Assembly (NCBI RefSeq): GCF_003148465.1
Contig: NZ_QGGI01000012.1
Span: forward strand, 1 to 64,000
Length of the DNA: 64,000 nucleotides
Reading direction: 5' to 3'
DNA from: Oceanotoga teriensis
Lineage (GTDB): Bacteria; Thermotogota; Thermotogae; Petrotogales; Petrotogaceae
In this document: positions 1 through 7,815 of the stretch, piece by piece
How the letters are laid out: each line of letters starts with the position of its first letter
How positions within the stretch are numbered: the first letter of the stretch is position 1
Notes under the pieces: generated by a model
Database searches by the model: none
The model's input: the letters and a program-made list of their open reading frames with translations, nothing else
What the model was told of the DNA's origin: nothing
Program-made: the position numbers and the translations under genes

Positions 1-154
1 TTTTGCTATCTTTTTTTCTTTCTTCCCTTCTCTTTTTTCTCTTTTTTATCGCTTTTTATTCCTTTTTTTACTTGTTTTTATTTTTGTTGCTTTTCGTTTA
101 CTTGTTTTTTATTTCATATCCCTTTTTTATTGCTCTATTTTTCAAGTCACTATT
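1..154. other. Pyrimidine-rich low-complexity stretch downstream of the ABC permease
   Basis: The plus strand here is almost entirely T and C, with loosely repeated units such as CTTGTTTTT and CTTTTTTAT. It lies just 3' of a minus-strand gene, so the transcript would be purine-rich. I see no open reading frame, no clean hairpin and no RNA gene in it. The stretch runs off the window edge, so its full extent is unknown. Confidence 0.5.
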
Positions 155-979
155 TTAATATCTATCAAATGAACCCGTTGTTTTGGCTTTATATTCTGTA
201 AATGCAAAAAATAATCTTCCTATAATTATATATATTATTCCAATAATTATAGTTTTAAATATTGGAGAGGAAGCTTCTTTTAAAGTATAACCATTTAACA
301 TTATTAGTCTTGCTGCTTCTATTCCATGAGTAATTGGTATTATTTTTGATATCATTTGAAGCCAATCAGGAATTACAGATATTGGAAAAGTTATTCCACA
401 AACTATCATTATTATACCTCTTGCTATATTCACCATAGCCCCTGCTTCTTTTGCCCATAGAACTATACTTGCAAAGATACTTCCTATTCCAAATGCTCCT
501 GGCATCATTATTAAAAATATTACAAACCACATTAAAATTGGTGCTTGGAATTGTATTCTATATATCAAAATATATTCCGCTATTGCTATTATATTTGTTA
601 TTAAAGCTATAAAAAGTGATATTAATCCTGCACCAATTAAAAAATCAAATTTTTTTGTAGGAGTTAACCAATTAGATTCTAAAGTTCCAAGCATTTGTTC
701 TTCTCTTAAGTATGTTCCAAAAGTCCAAAGTAGCATGTTAACCCACATCCAAGTAATAGTTCCAATTATTATATAAGCTATATAATTATCTGTTCCAGTA
801 ATGTTTTGAAAATTTTTTAATCCGGAATTATCTGGACCAGATAAGCCTATGGCACTTAATATATATATTAAAGGAAATATTAAAGGCCAAAATAAAAGTT
901 GTATTATCCAAGTTGGATATCTTATTAGAATTATAAATTGACTTTTGAATACGGCATATATTGTTTTTAGTCTGTTCAT
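155..979 (-). CDS. ABC-2 type transporter permease
   Basis: Membrane subunit of an ABC-2 family exporter, 274 residues, with about six hydrophobic segments. A short amphipathic start precedes the first helix (IQLLFWPLIFPLIYIL), and the protein ends in a polar tail. The ATG at 979 follows a GGGGGG tract at good spacing. The ATP-binding gene lies 19 bases upstream on the same strand, so the two form an ATPase-permease pair. ABC-2 systems export lipids, polysaccharides, drugs or peptides; nothing visible identifies the substrate. Confidence 0.88.
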   Translation of the reverse strand: MNRLKTIYAVFKSQFIILIRYPTWIIQLLFWPLIFPLIYILSAIGLSGPDNSGLKNFQNITGTDNYIAYIIIGTITWMWVNMLLWTFGTYLREEQMLGTLESNWLTPTKKFDFLIGAGLISLFIALITNIIAIAEYILIYRIQFQAPILMWFVIFLIMMPGAFGIGSIFASIVLWAKEAGAMVNIARGIIMIVCGITFPISVIPDWLQMISKIIPITHGIEAARLIMLNGYTLKEASSPIFKTIIIGIIYIIIGRLFFAFTEYKAKTTGSFDRY

Positions 980-998
980 TTAAAATCCCCCCAATTAT

Positions 999-1997
999 TT
1001 AATTTTTTAGGTTTTTTCCAGTTATATTTAAGAAAACATCTTCAAGTGTTGTTTCTTTTATATTCATGCTTAAAATTTTGGAATTATTAGTATTTAATAT
1101 GTTTAATACATCATCTATAATTTCATGACCATTATTTTGATGAATAATTATTATATGTTTTTCTTCATTTGCATCGTATTTATACATGAGATTTTTTATG
1201 TTTTTTATTTGATTTAATTCTTTTTCTAATTTTTTTGAATAATTAGTAATTTTAAATTTTATTTTTTTAGTTTCATTTAAAGATTTCTTTAATTTTTCTG
1301 GAGTATCGATTGCAATTATTTCACCGTTGTCTATTATTGCTATTCTGTCAGATAAAAAATCTGCTTCTTCCATATAATGTGTTGTTAATAGTATGGTTTT
1401 TCCTTCATCTTTTAAATTTAAAATTATTTTTCTTAAATTTAAAGCTGCTTGAGGATCCAAACCTAAAGTCGGTTCATCTAATAAAACTACAGGAGCATCT
1501 GGAATTAAAGCTTTTCCTAGTGCAACTTTTTGTTTCATTCCTGTAGAATATTTTTCTACTAATTCATCAGCTCTATCTTCTAAATCTATTTTATTTAAAA
1601 TATATTGAGTTCTTTTTTTACCTTCTTTTCCGTTATAACCATATAATGCAGCAAAATATTCAAGATTTTCTCTTGCCGTTAATTTCCAATATACGCTTCT
1701 ATCTCCTGCTAAAACTGTTCCTATATTTTTTAATGCTTTTAAAGGTTCTTTATTTACATCTATATTGTTTAGAAAAATTTTCCCATTGGAAGGTTTTAAT
1801 AAACCAGAGAGCATTTTTATAGTAGTTGTTTTTCCAGCCCCATTTGGACCTAAGAGGCCAAATATTTCTCCTTTTTTTATTTGAAAACTTATATCTTTTA
1901 CAGCTTTAAGTTCTTTTTTTTCTGTTTTTTTAAATAATTTTTTCTTTTTGATGATGAATTTTTTTTCTAAATTTTCGGCTATTACAGTGAATGACAT
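999..1997 (-). CDS. ABC transporter ATP-binding protein, ABC-2 exporter type
   Basis: ATPase of the exporter whose permease follows immediately. It shows Walker A (GPNGAGKTT), a signature YSTGMKQK, Walker B with VVLLDEPTLGLDP, and the switch histidine in TTHYMEE. The C-terminal region of about 80 residues is typical of CcmA/NatA-like proteins. The reading frame opens further upstream, but the ATG at 1997 (MSFTVIAENL) has GGTGGTG at proper spacing and is the likely start, giving 332 residues. The basic stretch KKKKLFKKTEKKE near the N terminus is unusual but sits in a loop before the first core strand. Confidence 0.88.
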   Translation of the reverse strand: MSFTVIAENLEKKFIIKKKKLFKKTEKKELKAVKDISFQIKKGEIFGLLGPNGAGKTTTIKMLSGLLKPSNGKIFLNNIDVNKEPLKALKNIGTVLAGDRSVYWKLTARENLEYFAALYGYNGKEGKKRTQYILNKIDLEDRADELVEKYSTGMKQKVALGKALIPDAPVVLLDEPTLGLDPQAALNLRKIILNLKDEGKTILLTTHYMEEADFLSDRIAIIDNGEIIAIDTPEKLKKSLNETKKIKFKITNYSKKLEKELNQIKNIKNLMYKYDANEEKHIIIIHQNNGHEIIDDVLNILNTNNSKILSMNIKETTLEDVFLNITGKNLKN

Positions 1998-2148
1998 ATA
2001 CAACACCACCTTTATTTTATTAAAGTGTATTTTAAATATTTTTATAAAAACCATAATTATTTTTCATATTTTTATTATAATATTTAAAAAAATAAAAGTC
2101 AAGTCTTTTTATATTAAAAAAAATAAGTTTATTTTTAAAAAAATAAAT

Positions 2149-2183
2149 AAAAAACTGTGAATTTTTTAATTCACAGTTTTTAG
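2149..2183 (-). terminator. Intrinsic terminator after the DUF4491 gene
   Basis: The arms AAAAACTGTGAATT and AATTCACAGTTTTT pair perfectly around a short T loop. On the minus strand the hairpin is followed by a T-rich tail. It ends the SGNH hydrolase-DUF4491 unit and insulates the downstream ABC genes. Confidence 0.85.
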
Positions 2184-2206
2184 TAGACTTTTTTTAGATT
2201 TTATAA

Positions 2207-2494
2207 TTAATTTTTTTTGTTAGGATTTTTGGGGAACCAACCCTTTTTTACTCTTTCTTCTTGTTCTATTATTTCATGTATACTCCAAAGACATGAAAAA
2301 CCAGTTATAGATATCATTGAAGAGATTAAAGTGTTGTTTATAAATATTGAAATTATTATGAATATTATTCCTAATATTAGAAAAATTGGCCAAGTTTTTT
2401 TCCCAAAATAATATTCTGTTTTTATTACTATTGGATGAAATATACCTATGATTATAAAAGCAAAAAAACCTATGAGAATTCCTTCAAAACTCAT
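2207..2494 (-). CDS. DUF4491 family small membrane protein
   Basis: Protein of 95 residues with three hydrophobic segments. The order and motifs match DUF4491 as I know it: an N-terminal FEGIL-IGF helix, GIFHPIVIKTEYYFGKK-WP, then a second helix pair, FSCLWSIHE, and a C-terminal EERVKKGWFPKNP signature. No function is established for this family. The ATG overlaps the stop of the upstream SGNH hydrolase by four bases (ATGA), and AAAGGAGAT lies six bases before it, so the two are translationally coupled. The family is commoner in Bacteroidota and Clostridia (recalled), so transfer is possible. Confidence 0.8.
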   Translation of the reverse strand: MSFEGILIGFFAFIIIGIFHPIVIKTEYYFGKKTWPIFLILGIIFIIISIFINNTLISSMISITGFSCLWSIHEIIEQEERVKKGWFPKNPNKKN

Positions 2495-3141
2495 ATATAT
2501 ATCTCCTTTTTTAAGGTCTTTAATATTTTTGTGAATATTAACATATGACCTTTTGAATTTGGATGTATTCCATCTATTGTTAGATCTATGTCTAAATCAT
2601 CTAATTTTTTAAAATCTTCATATAGATTAATATATGTTAAATTGTAATGATTTGCTATTTTTTCTATTGTTTTATTATATTTTATTATTTCTAAATTTTC
2701 TTTTGAATAAAGATCTTTTCCAAATAAAAATTGATTTTTTATTTTTTTTGTATAAGGTATTAAATTCATCAATTTTATATTTGTTTTTTTATTGGTTTGT
2801 TCTATCATATTTATTAAATTTAATTCAAATATATCAATATCGCTTATAAACGGATCTTCAAAGTATTTTCCAAGTATTTCATTTGTTCCTATAAATATAA
2901 ATAATAAATCAGGATTTTCTTTTATTACGTCTTTTTCCCATCTTTTTAATAAATCTATACTTTTATTTCCCCCGATTCCTTTATTTATTATGTTTAATTT
3001 TTTTTCTGGATTTTTTATTTTTAAGAAATCATTTATATGTCTAACGAATCCATTACCAATTTCATCAGGTTCCTTGTAAGTTGCTCCAGAATCGGTTATA
3101 CTATCTCCTATGAATAAAAGAGTTTCATTTTTTTTAAACAT
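2491..3141 (-). CDS. SGNH/GDSL-family hydrolase
   Basis: Predicted esterase or lipase-type hydrolase of the SGNH fold, 216 residues. Block I is FIGDSITDSG with the nucleophilic Ser, block II has GIGGNKS (oxyanion Gly), block III is FIGTNEI (Asn), and block V is DGIHPNSKGH carrying the Asp and His. No signal peptide is visible, so it probably acts in the cytoplasm. An in-frame ATG lies 15 bases further upstream, but GGGGAG sits just before the ATG at 3141, which I take as the start. The downstream DUF4491 gene overlaps by four bases. Confidence 0.87.
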   Translation of the reverse strand: MFKKNETLLFIGDSITDSGATYKEPDEIGNGFVRHINDFLKIKNPEKKLNIINKGIGGNKSIDLLKRWEKDVIKENPDLLFIFIGTNEILGKYFEDPFISDIDIFELNLINMIEQTNKKTNIKLMNLIPYTKKIKNQFLFGKDLYSKENLEIIKYNKTIEKIANHYNLTYINLYEDFKKLDDLDIDLTIDGIHPNSKGHMLIFTKILKTLKKEIYI

Positions 3142-3158
3142 TTTATATCTCCCCATTT

Positions 3159-3200
3159 AAAAAACAACTCATTCTGTAATTACAGAATAAGTTGTTTTTA
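3159..3200 (-). terminator. Intrinsic terminator after ppa
   Basis: A hairpin with arms of about 19 bases (AAAACAACTCATTCTGTAA and its complement, one G-U pair) begins at the ppa stop codon and is followed on the minus strand by a run of six T. It separates ppa from the SGNH hydrolase gene. Confidence 0.85.
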
Positions 3201-3692
3201 TTTGTTTGCTTTTTTATATCTTTCAAAGCCATCTTTTATAGCTTGAATTGCTGCTTCTTTGCTTTTCCAGCCATCTGTTTTTACCTTTTTTTCTTCTAAT
3301 TCTTTGTATACAGAAAAGAAATGTTCTATTTCAGCTAAAAAATGAGAAGGAACTTCAGAAAGATTTTCTATATGATTCCATAAAGGATCTTTTTTAGGAA
3401 CACATAGTATTTTTTCATCAGGACCTTTTTCATCTTCCATCATGAACATTCCAATTGGTACAGCTTCGATTACGCAACCTGGAAAAGTACTTTCCCATAC
3501 TAATACTAAAACATCTATTGGGTCGCCATCTAAAGATAATGTATTTGGTATAAATCCGTAATCAGTTGGATAATGCATAGATGAAAATAACATTCTATCA
3601 AATCTTATTAATTTGTTTTCTTTATCATATTCATATTTATTTCTGCTTCCTTTTGGTATTTCTATAAATACATCAACTGTCATTTCTTTCAT
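3198..3692 (-). CDS. ppa: Inorganic pyrophosphatase, family I
   Basis: Soluble cytoplasmic enzyme that hydrolyses pyrophosphate released by nucleotide and tRNA-charging reactions. The family I hallmarks are present: EIPKGSRNKYEYD near the N terminus (Lys and Arg substrate ligands), MHYPTDYGFIP, the metal-binding DGDPIDVLVL, and KKDPLWNHI. The reading frame extends seven codons further, but AAAGGAG lies seven bases before the ATG at 3692, giving 164 residues, close to the family norm. It appears monocistronic; a TATAAT at 3726-3731 on the minus strand could be its -10 box. Confidence 0.95.
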   Translation of the reverse strand: MKEMTVDVFIEIPKGSRNKYEYDKENKLIRFDRMLFSSMHYPTDYGFIPNTLSLDGDPIDVLVLVWESTFPGCVIEAVPIGMFMMEDEKGPDEKILCVPKKDPLWNHIENLSEVPSHFLAEIEHFFSVYKELEEKKVKTDGWKSKEAAIQAIKDGFERYKKANK

Positions 3693-3810
3693 TTTTTTTG
3701 CTCCTTTTTTCATTTTCTATTTTTGATTATAACATAATTTTGTAAAATCAAATTTTTCTTTATTTGAATATATTCTTTACAACTATTCTAAATTATTGAA
3801 ATATTTTGTA

Positions 3811-3839
3811 TTGAATGCTAACAATTAAAAGTGTATAAT
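3811..3839 (+). promoter_or_regulatory. Sigma-70-type promoter for the ArsB/NhaD-like transporter
   Basis: TTGAAT at 3811-3816 and TATAAT at 3834-3839 are separated by 17 bases. The transporter start codon follows about 40 bases later. Confidence 0.75.
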
Positions 3840-3877
3840 TCTTAATTATGTAAATTTATTTTTAGGAGTTGATTTTT

Positions 3878-5152
3878 ATGTTTTATGAGATTGTTTCTAT
3901 AGGAGTATTTATCTTTGTAATGATTGCCATAATAACCCATAAAATAAATAGAACTACTGCTTCAATGTTGGGGGCTCTTATTGTTATTATTATAGGAGTT
4001 TTTGAAGATCAGATGGATGCTTTTACTGATTATATTGATTTTAACACTATATTTCTTTTATTAGGCATGATGATTTTTGTCAATGTTCTAAAAAAAAGAA
4101 ATATTTTTACTTTTATAGGGGTATATACTTTAAAAAAAGTTGGGCATAGTGTTAAGAGCTTGTATTTTATTTTAATATTATTAGTTGCTTTGATTTCAAG
4201 CGTTATTGATAATGTTACTACTATACTTATATTTATTCCAATTTCATTGGCCATTTGTGATTCTTTAGATTTAGAATATTTTCCTTTAATATTGGCAGAA
4301 ATATTTGCTTCTAATATTGGAGGAACAGCTACTATTATAGGGGATCCACCTAATATTATGATAGCTTCAGCAGCCGATATTTCTTTTGTGGATTTTTCAA
4401 AAGTTATGTTTCCTTTATCTTTAATAAATTTGTTGGCTTTAGTGGGATTTGTTTTTTTTGTTTTTAGAAAAGAATTAAATAAGAAAATAGAATCAAAAGT
4501 TATTGATAGTATGGAATTTGAAAGTTTGATTGAAAATAAAAAAGAATTTGTTTTATCTTTTATACTTTTAATATTAGTTATTTTATTATTTGTTTTTCAA
4601 CATCAGTTGAATTTAGAAGCATGTATAATTGCAATGATAGCAGCGTTTTTTTCATTGTTTTTATTAGAAAGACATGACATAGATCATATATTAAAAGAGG
4701 TTGAATGGGAAAGTATTTTATTTTTTATGGGATTGTTTATAATAACGGGAGCTCTTGAAGAAACTGGAGTGTTATCTTTTTTAGCAGATAAATTAATTGG
4801 ATTAACTTCATTGTCTTCAGATGTTTTCTTAGGACTTTTATTGATAATATCATCATCAATTTCTGGATTTCTTGATAATATCCCTTTTACAGCAGCTGTT
4901 ATTCCTGTTATTGAGAATCTTATAAAATTGAGTCCAAAGATAAACTTTAATATATGGTATTATTTATCTGCTGGGGCTTGTGTAGGAGGTAATATGACTT
5001 CTATAGGTGCTTCTGCAAATATAATTGCTTTGGCCTTATTATACCAGTTTAAAGGTATGAAAGTTTCTTTTGGAAGATTTTTAAAATATGGGTTTTTTAT
5101 AGTTTTAATAAATATTATTATATCTTATATTTATTTTAAAATTATATTTTGA
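3878..5152 (+). CDS. ArsB/NhaD-type ion transporter (P-type permease family)
   Basis: Integral membrane transporter of the ion transporter superfamily, 424 residues and about eleven helices. It has the expected two-fold signature: SSVIDNVTT in the first half and SGFLDNIPFT in the second, with GDPPNIMIA paired with GASANIIAL. Family members extrude arsenite or exchange Na+ for H+; no other ars gene is nearby, so a Na+/H+ antiport role is the better guess. The start at 3878 follows GGAG by nine bases. The next gene begins 19 bases downstream and is probably cotranscribed. Confidence 0.85.
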   Translation: MFYEIVSIGVFIFVMIAIITHKINRTTASMLGALIVIIIGVFEDQMDAFTDYIDFNTIFLLLGMMIFVNVLKKRNIFTFIGVYTLKKVGHSVKSLYFILILLVALISSVIDNVTTILIFIPISLAICDSLDLEYFPLILAEIFASNIGGTATIIGDPPNIMIASAADISFVDFSKVMFPLSLINLLALVGFVFFVFRKELNKKIESKVIDSMEFESLIENKKEFVLSFILLILVILLFVFQHQLNLEACIIAMIAAFFSLFLLERHDIDHILKEVEWESILFFMGLFIITGALEETGVLSFLADKLIGLTSLSSDVFLGLLLIISSSISGFLDNIPFTAAVIPVIENLIKLSPKINFNIWYYLSAGACVGGNMTSIGASANIIALALLYQFKGMKVSFGRFLKYGFFIVLINIIISYIYFKIIF

Positions 5153-5171
5153 TATTTTAAGGGGGAGGATT

Positions 5172-6119
5172 ATGGGATTGAAATATATTTCTTTTATTAT
5201 TATTTCTTTTTTTACTATTTATTTGTTTGGTTTATCTTTTATATCGTCTTTTCAAGATAATATTTATGTTTTTTTAGTACTTTTATTTCTTATTTTGGGT
5301 ATTTTAAATTCAATAATTCGAGAATTTTTTTTAATTTCTAAAAAAGATAAAAAATTTTTAAAATTCAATTTTGAAGATATTTTTTTTGTATTTTTAGGAG
5401 CTTTTATTGCATACGTTTTAAATATATATTTAAAACAAGGGGCTATAATAGCGGCAAGTTTAGTTGGTATTATTTCAAGTTCTTTTTTAAAAAATAAGAG
5501 TATTCCTATTTATACGGGTGCTTTTGCTGGAATGGTATCTCCAGATCTATATCATGATTTTTATCATATAATTATTGTTTCTTTGATAACGGGTATTTTT
5601 TATGTTTTATCAAAAGATGTTTTTAAAGGAATTGGTGGAAAACTTGGTGCTACAGCTTTTGTTTCATGGGTTTTGTTATCTTTCATATTTGATTTTTCAT
5701 TTATAAAAGGTGAATTTTATTATGATTTAGATTTTGTTGTCTTTTTTATAAGTTTTTTGGGAGTATTTTTGACTTTTTTTTTGCAATATTATTTAAATAA
5801 AGATTTAGTAGCTTCATCTTCCATATTGAGCCTTTTGGGTGCTTTAATTTTTCCTGTTATCTTTTTTGAAAAAGGAGTTGATTTATCAATTTTATTTATG
5901 GCATCTACTTTTGCTGGTATGAGTACTGATAAAAAGATAAATAACTTTGCTTTTATGGTTTTAGTATCATTCTTTGTTTCTATTATTTTTGTTTATAGTT
6001 ATAGTCATTTTGGTGGTGGTGGGGGTAAACTTGGAACCATATCTTTTGGATGTGTTTTGGGTGTGAAAGGAATTTGTAATTTTTTTAATAGACACAATAT
6101 ATTTATACTCAAAAAGTAA
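5172..6119 (+). CDS. Membrane protein with two repeated halves, function unknown
   Basis: Protein of 315 residues with about nine or ten hydrophobic segments. I do not recognise the family. It contains an internal repeat: GAFAGM (116-121) matches STFAGM (245-250), and GGKLGATAF (155-163) matches GGKLGTISF (284-292), both offset by exactly 129 residues. A preceding ASLVG-type helix (95-99) is echoed at 219-223. The Gly-rich loop HFGGGGGKLG resembles a substrate or ion loop of a pseudosymmetric transporter. ATG follows GGGGGAGG. It sits 19 bases after an ion transporter gene. Confidence 0.8.
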   Translation: MGLKYISFIIISFFTIYLFGLSFISSFQDNIYVFLVLLFLILGILNSIIREFFLISKKDKKFLKFNFEDIFFVFLGAFIAYVLNIYLKQGAIIAASLVGIISSSFLKNKSIPIYTGAFAGMVSPDLYHDFYHIIIVSLITGIFYVLSKDVFKGIGGKLGATAFVSWVLLSFIFDFSFIKGEFYYDLDFVVFFISFLGVFLTFFLQYYLNKDLVASSSILSLLGALIFPVIFFEKGVDLSILFMASTFAGMSTDKKINNFAFMVLVSFFVSIIFVYSYSHFGGGGGKLGTISFGCVLGVKGICNFFNRHNIFILKK

Positions 6120-6200
6120 CTTATTGTTGATTTAAAATTAGCTTTTGAACATGTTAATTTAACATATCATCTGATATAATTATATCATAAGATTAATTAA

Positions 6201-6249
6201 TATAGTTTATTTATAGTATAGATAATTTATATAGCTTATATATAGTATA
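6201..6249. repeat. Imperfect 20-base direct repeat
   Basis: TATAGTTTATTTATAGTATA at 6201-6220 recurs with two differences at 6230-6249, giving a 29-base period. It lies between convergent genes and immediately before the shared terminator. The AT-rich composition makes a chance origin possible. Confidence 0.4.
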
Positions 6250-6275
6250 AAATCCGATCGAAAGATCGGATTTTT
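6249..6275. terminator. Bidirectional intrinsic terminator
   Basis: AAAATCCGATC, a GAAA tetraloop, and GATCGGATTTTT form an 11-pair stem flanked by A and T tracts. It can end both the plus-strand membrane protein transcript and the convergent minus-strand three-gene unit. Confidence 0.88.
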
Positions 6276-6505
6276 CATTTTAGTAGTTTATTCAGAGTAT
6301 TTATAGCATTTATACTATTATTACTTAATTCTTTTATTTGTTTTTTTATTGAGATGGTTTTTATTATATTAGATTTGTCAATTTCAGGTTCTATAATATT
6401 TTCTTCAACTATTGTTTTTGTTAGAAGTTCTCCTATTTTTGAAGCTTCTTCTTTTTTTAATTCTTCAAGTATATTTAAAATTTCATCGGTCTTTTTTTTA
6501 ATCAT
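6275..6505 (-). CDS. Small helical protein of unknown function, third gene of an unknown operon
   Basis: Protein of 76 residues, rich in Lys, Glu and Ile, predicted mostly helical with no hydrophobic segment. I recognise no family. It is the last gene of a three-gene unit: its ATG overlaps the preceding stop by four bases, and AGAGG lies a short distance upstream. The shared bidirectional terminator begins at its stop codon. Tight coupling suggests its product is needed together with the two upstream proteins, possibly as a small partner subunit; this is inference from arrangement only. Confidence 0.65.
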   Translation of the reverse strand: MIKKKTDEILNILEELKKEEASKIGELLTKTIVEENIIEPEIDKSNIIKTISIKKQIKELSNNSINAINTLNKLLK

Positions 6506-7038
6506 ATTTTAACCTCTTTGTTTATAATATATTTGTTTGCTTCTTTTATTATTAAGTTCGCTTCTATTAATTCGTTTAATGCTAAAGTTGTTTGAATTTG
6601 CCATCTTATTTCATCTTGAGTTATTTGATTAAAATCTATTTCTGGATTTAAATTGTCATTTATTCTTGGGAATAATAAATAATAAAGATCTTTTATTGTT
6701 AAAAAAGTATCAAATTCCTTTAAAAGAGATAATATTTCATTTTTATAATCTACATTTGTTTTGAATTTGTTTTTTATATGTTCATTTATGACTTTTAATT
6801 GATTTATATTTTTATGTTCTTTCGGCATTAAATATTTTAATTTTTGTTTTTTTATTTTTTCTAAATCTTTTATGGAGTTACTTAAATCTTTTATAGAAGA
6901 TTCAATGGTATTTTTAATTTGTAAATCCATTATATTTATTTTTTTATTTTTGTATATTTTTTGATATTTCCTATGTTCTTTTTTTATTATTTGTATTAGC
7001 TCATCTATTTTTATTATCAATAATTTTTCATCAATCAT
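6502..7038 (-). CDS. Coiled-coil protein with a possible C-terminal winged helix, unknown function
   Basis: Protein of 178 residues. Residues 1-105 are highly charged and helical, with heptad-like spacing (KDLEKIKKQKLKYL). Residues 105-175 look like a winged helix: an ILSLLKEF helix, LTIKDLYYLLFP, then EIRWQIQTTLALNELIEANLI and a terminal strand. That last part resembles the Mrr-N type wing, where an RW-x-A-L-x-x-L segment precedes GLI. This is a by-eye resemblance. The start overlaps the preceding gene by eight bases and has GAGGTG upstream. It may be a DNA-binding component. Confidence 0.65.
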   Translation of the reverse strand: MIDEKLLIIKIDELIQIIKKEHRKYQKIYKNKKINIMDLQIKNTIESSIKDLSNSIKDLEKIKKQKLKYLMPKEHKNINQLKVINEHIKNKFKTNVDYKNEILSLLKEFDTFLTIKDLYYLLFPRINDNLNPEIDFNQITQDEIRWQIQTTLALNELIEANLIIKEANKYIINKEVKI

Positions 7039-7573
7039 ATTTTACACCTCTATAGATTGGGGGTCTTTTGAAGAATTTTTTATATTTATTAATGAATTTA
7101 TATGCGGTTTCTTTATCTGTTTTATAAAGAATATCTGTGAAATCAAAATATTTAATATCTTTTAATTTTTTTGCATCAAATTCTTTTAAATAATGAATTA
7201 TTTCTCTGAATGATTCATCGGCAAATAGGTTTTTTATTTCTATTATATTTTCCATAGAATTTGAAGGAATATTTAAATTTTCTATTTTTTGTATTATTTT
7301 TTCTTTTTCTGAGTTGTTTAAAGATTTATTTTTTATATTTAAGTCGATTTGTTTTTGTTTTTCGAAGATTTTTTCAGGTGAGTTTTTTTGATTTTTTTCT
7401 TTTTTTATTAATTCTTTTTTTACTTTTTCAGCTAATTCAGGTTTATTTTCCATTAAAAATTTTTGTGCAAGAGTTAAGTAATAATCTTTAGTATTTTTTA
7501 AAGGTTTTTTTAAATAACTATTCAATTTTTCCTCGATTCTTTCAATATCTGTTATTTTTCTTATTGTATTCAT
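7031..7573 (-). CDS. Lysine-rich helical protein of unknown function, first gene of an unknown operon
   Basis: Protein of 180 residues, no signal peptide and no membrane segment. The first 60 residues look like a paired-helix repeat (YLTLAQKFLMENKPELAEKVKKEL), a charged linker follows, and residues 110-170 contain a more globular part with FADESFREIIHYLKEF and FDFTDILY. I recognise no family. The ATG at 7573 has GGAGGAG at good spacing. About 240 bases of AT-rich sequence separate it from the divergent M23 peptidase gene, and its promoter must lie there. Confidence 0.65.
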   Translation of the reverse strand: MNTIRKITDIERIEEKLNSYLKKPLKNTKDYYLTLAQKFLMENKPELAEKVKKELIKKEKNQKNSPEKIFEKQKQIDLNIKNKSLNNSEKEKIIQKIENLNIPSNSMENIIEIKNLFADESFREIIHYLKEFDAKKLKDIKYFDFTDILYKTDKETAYKFINKYKKFFKRPPIYRGVKYD

Positions 7574-7750
7574 AAGGCTCCTCCAAATTAATTATTACTA
7601 TATATATATTAACAGATTATAAGTGATTTTTATAATTAATATTTATATTCTTATTTGCAATAGTTTTTGTATATTTATTTGAATTTTACCATAATTAATT
7701 ATTTTGTCTATTTTTATTTTTATGTTATTTTATGTAAAAATTTTAGAAAC

Positions 7751-7782
7751 TTGATGCATTTTTTTAATTTTTTGTATATAAT
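7751..7782 (+). promoter_or_regulatory. Possible promoter of the LysM/M23 peptidase gene
   Basis: TTGATG at 7751-7756 is followed by overlapping -10 candidates TATATA (7775-7780, 18-base spacing) and TATAAT (7777-7782, 20-base spacing). It lies in the divergent intergenic region, 35-40 bases before the start codon. Confidence 0.45.
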
Positions 7783-7815
7783 TGAATAGAGAATATTATA
7801 GTGAGGTTATTTTAA

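Noticed and set aside
3878-5152. Arsenite efflux pump ArsB
   Set aside because: The fold is shared, but there is no arsR, arsC or arsA nearby, so a specific arsenite role is unsupported.
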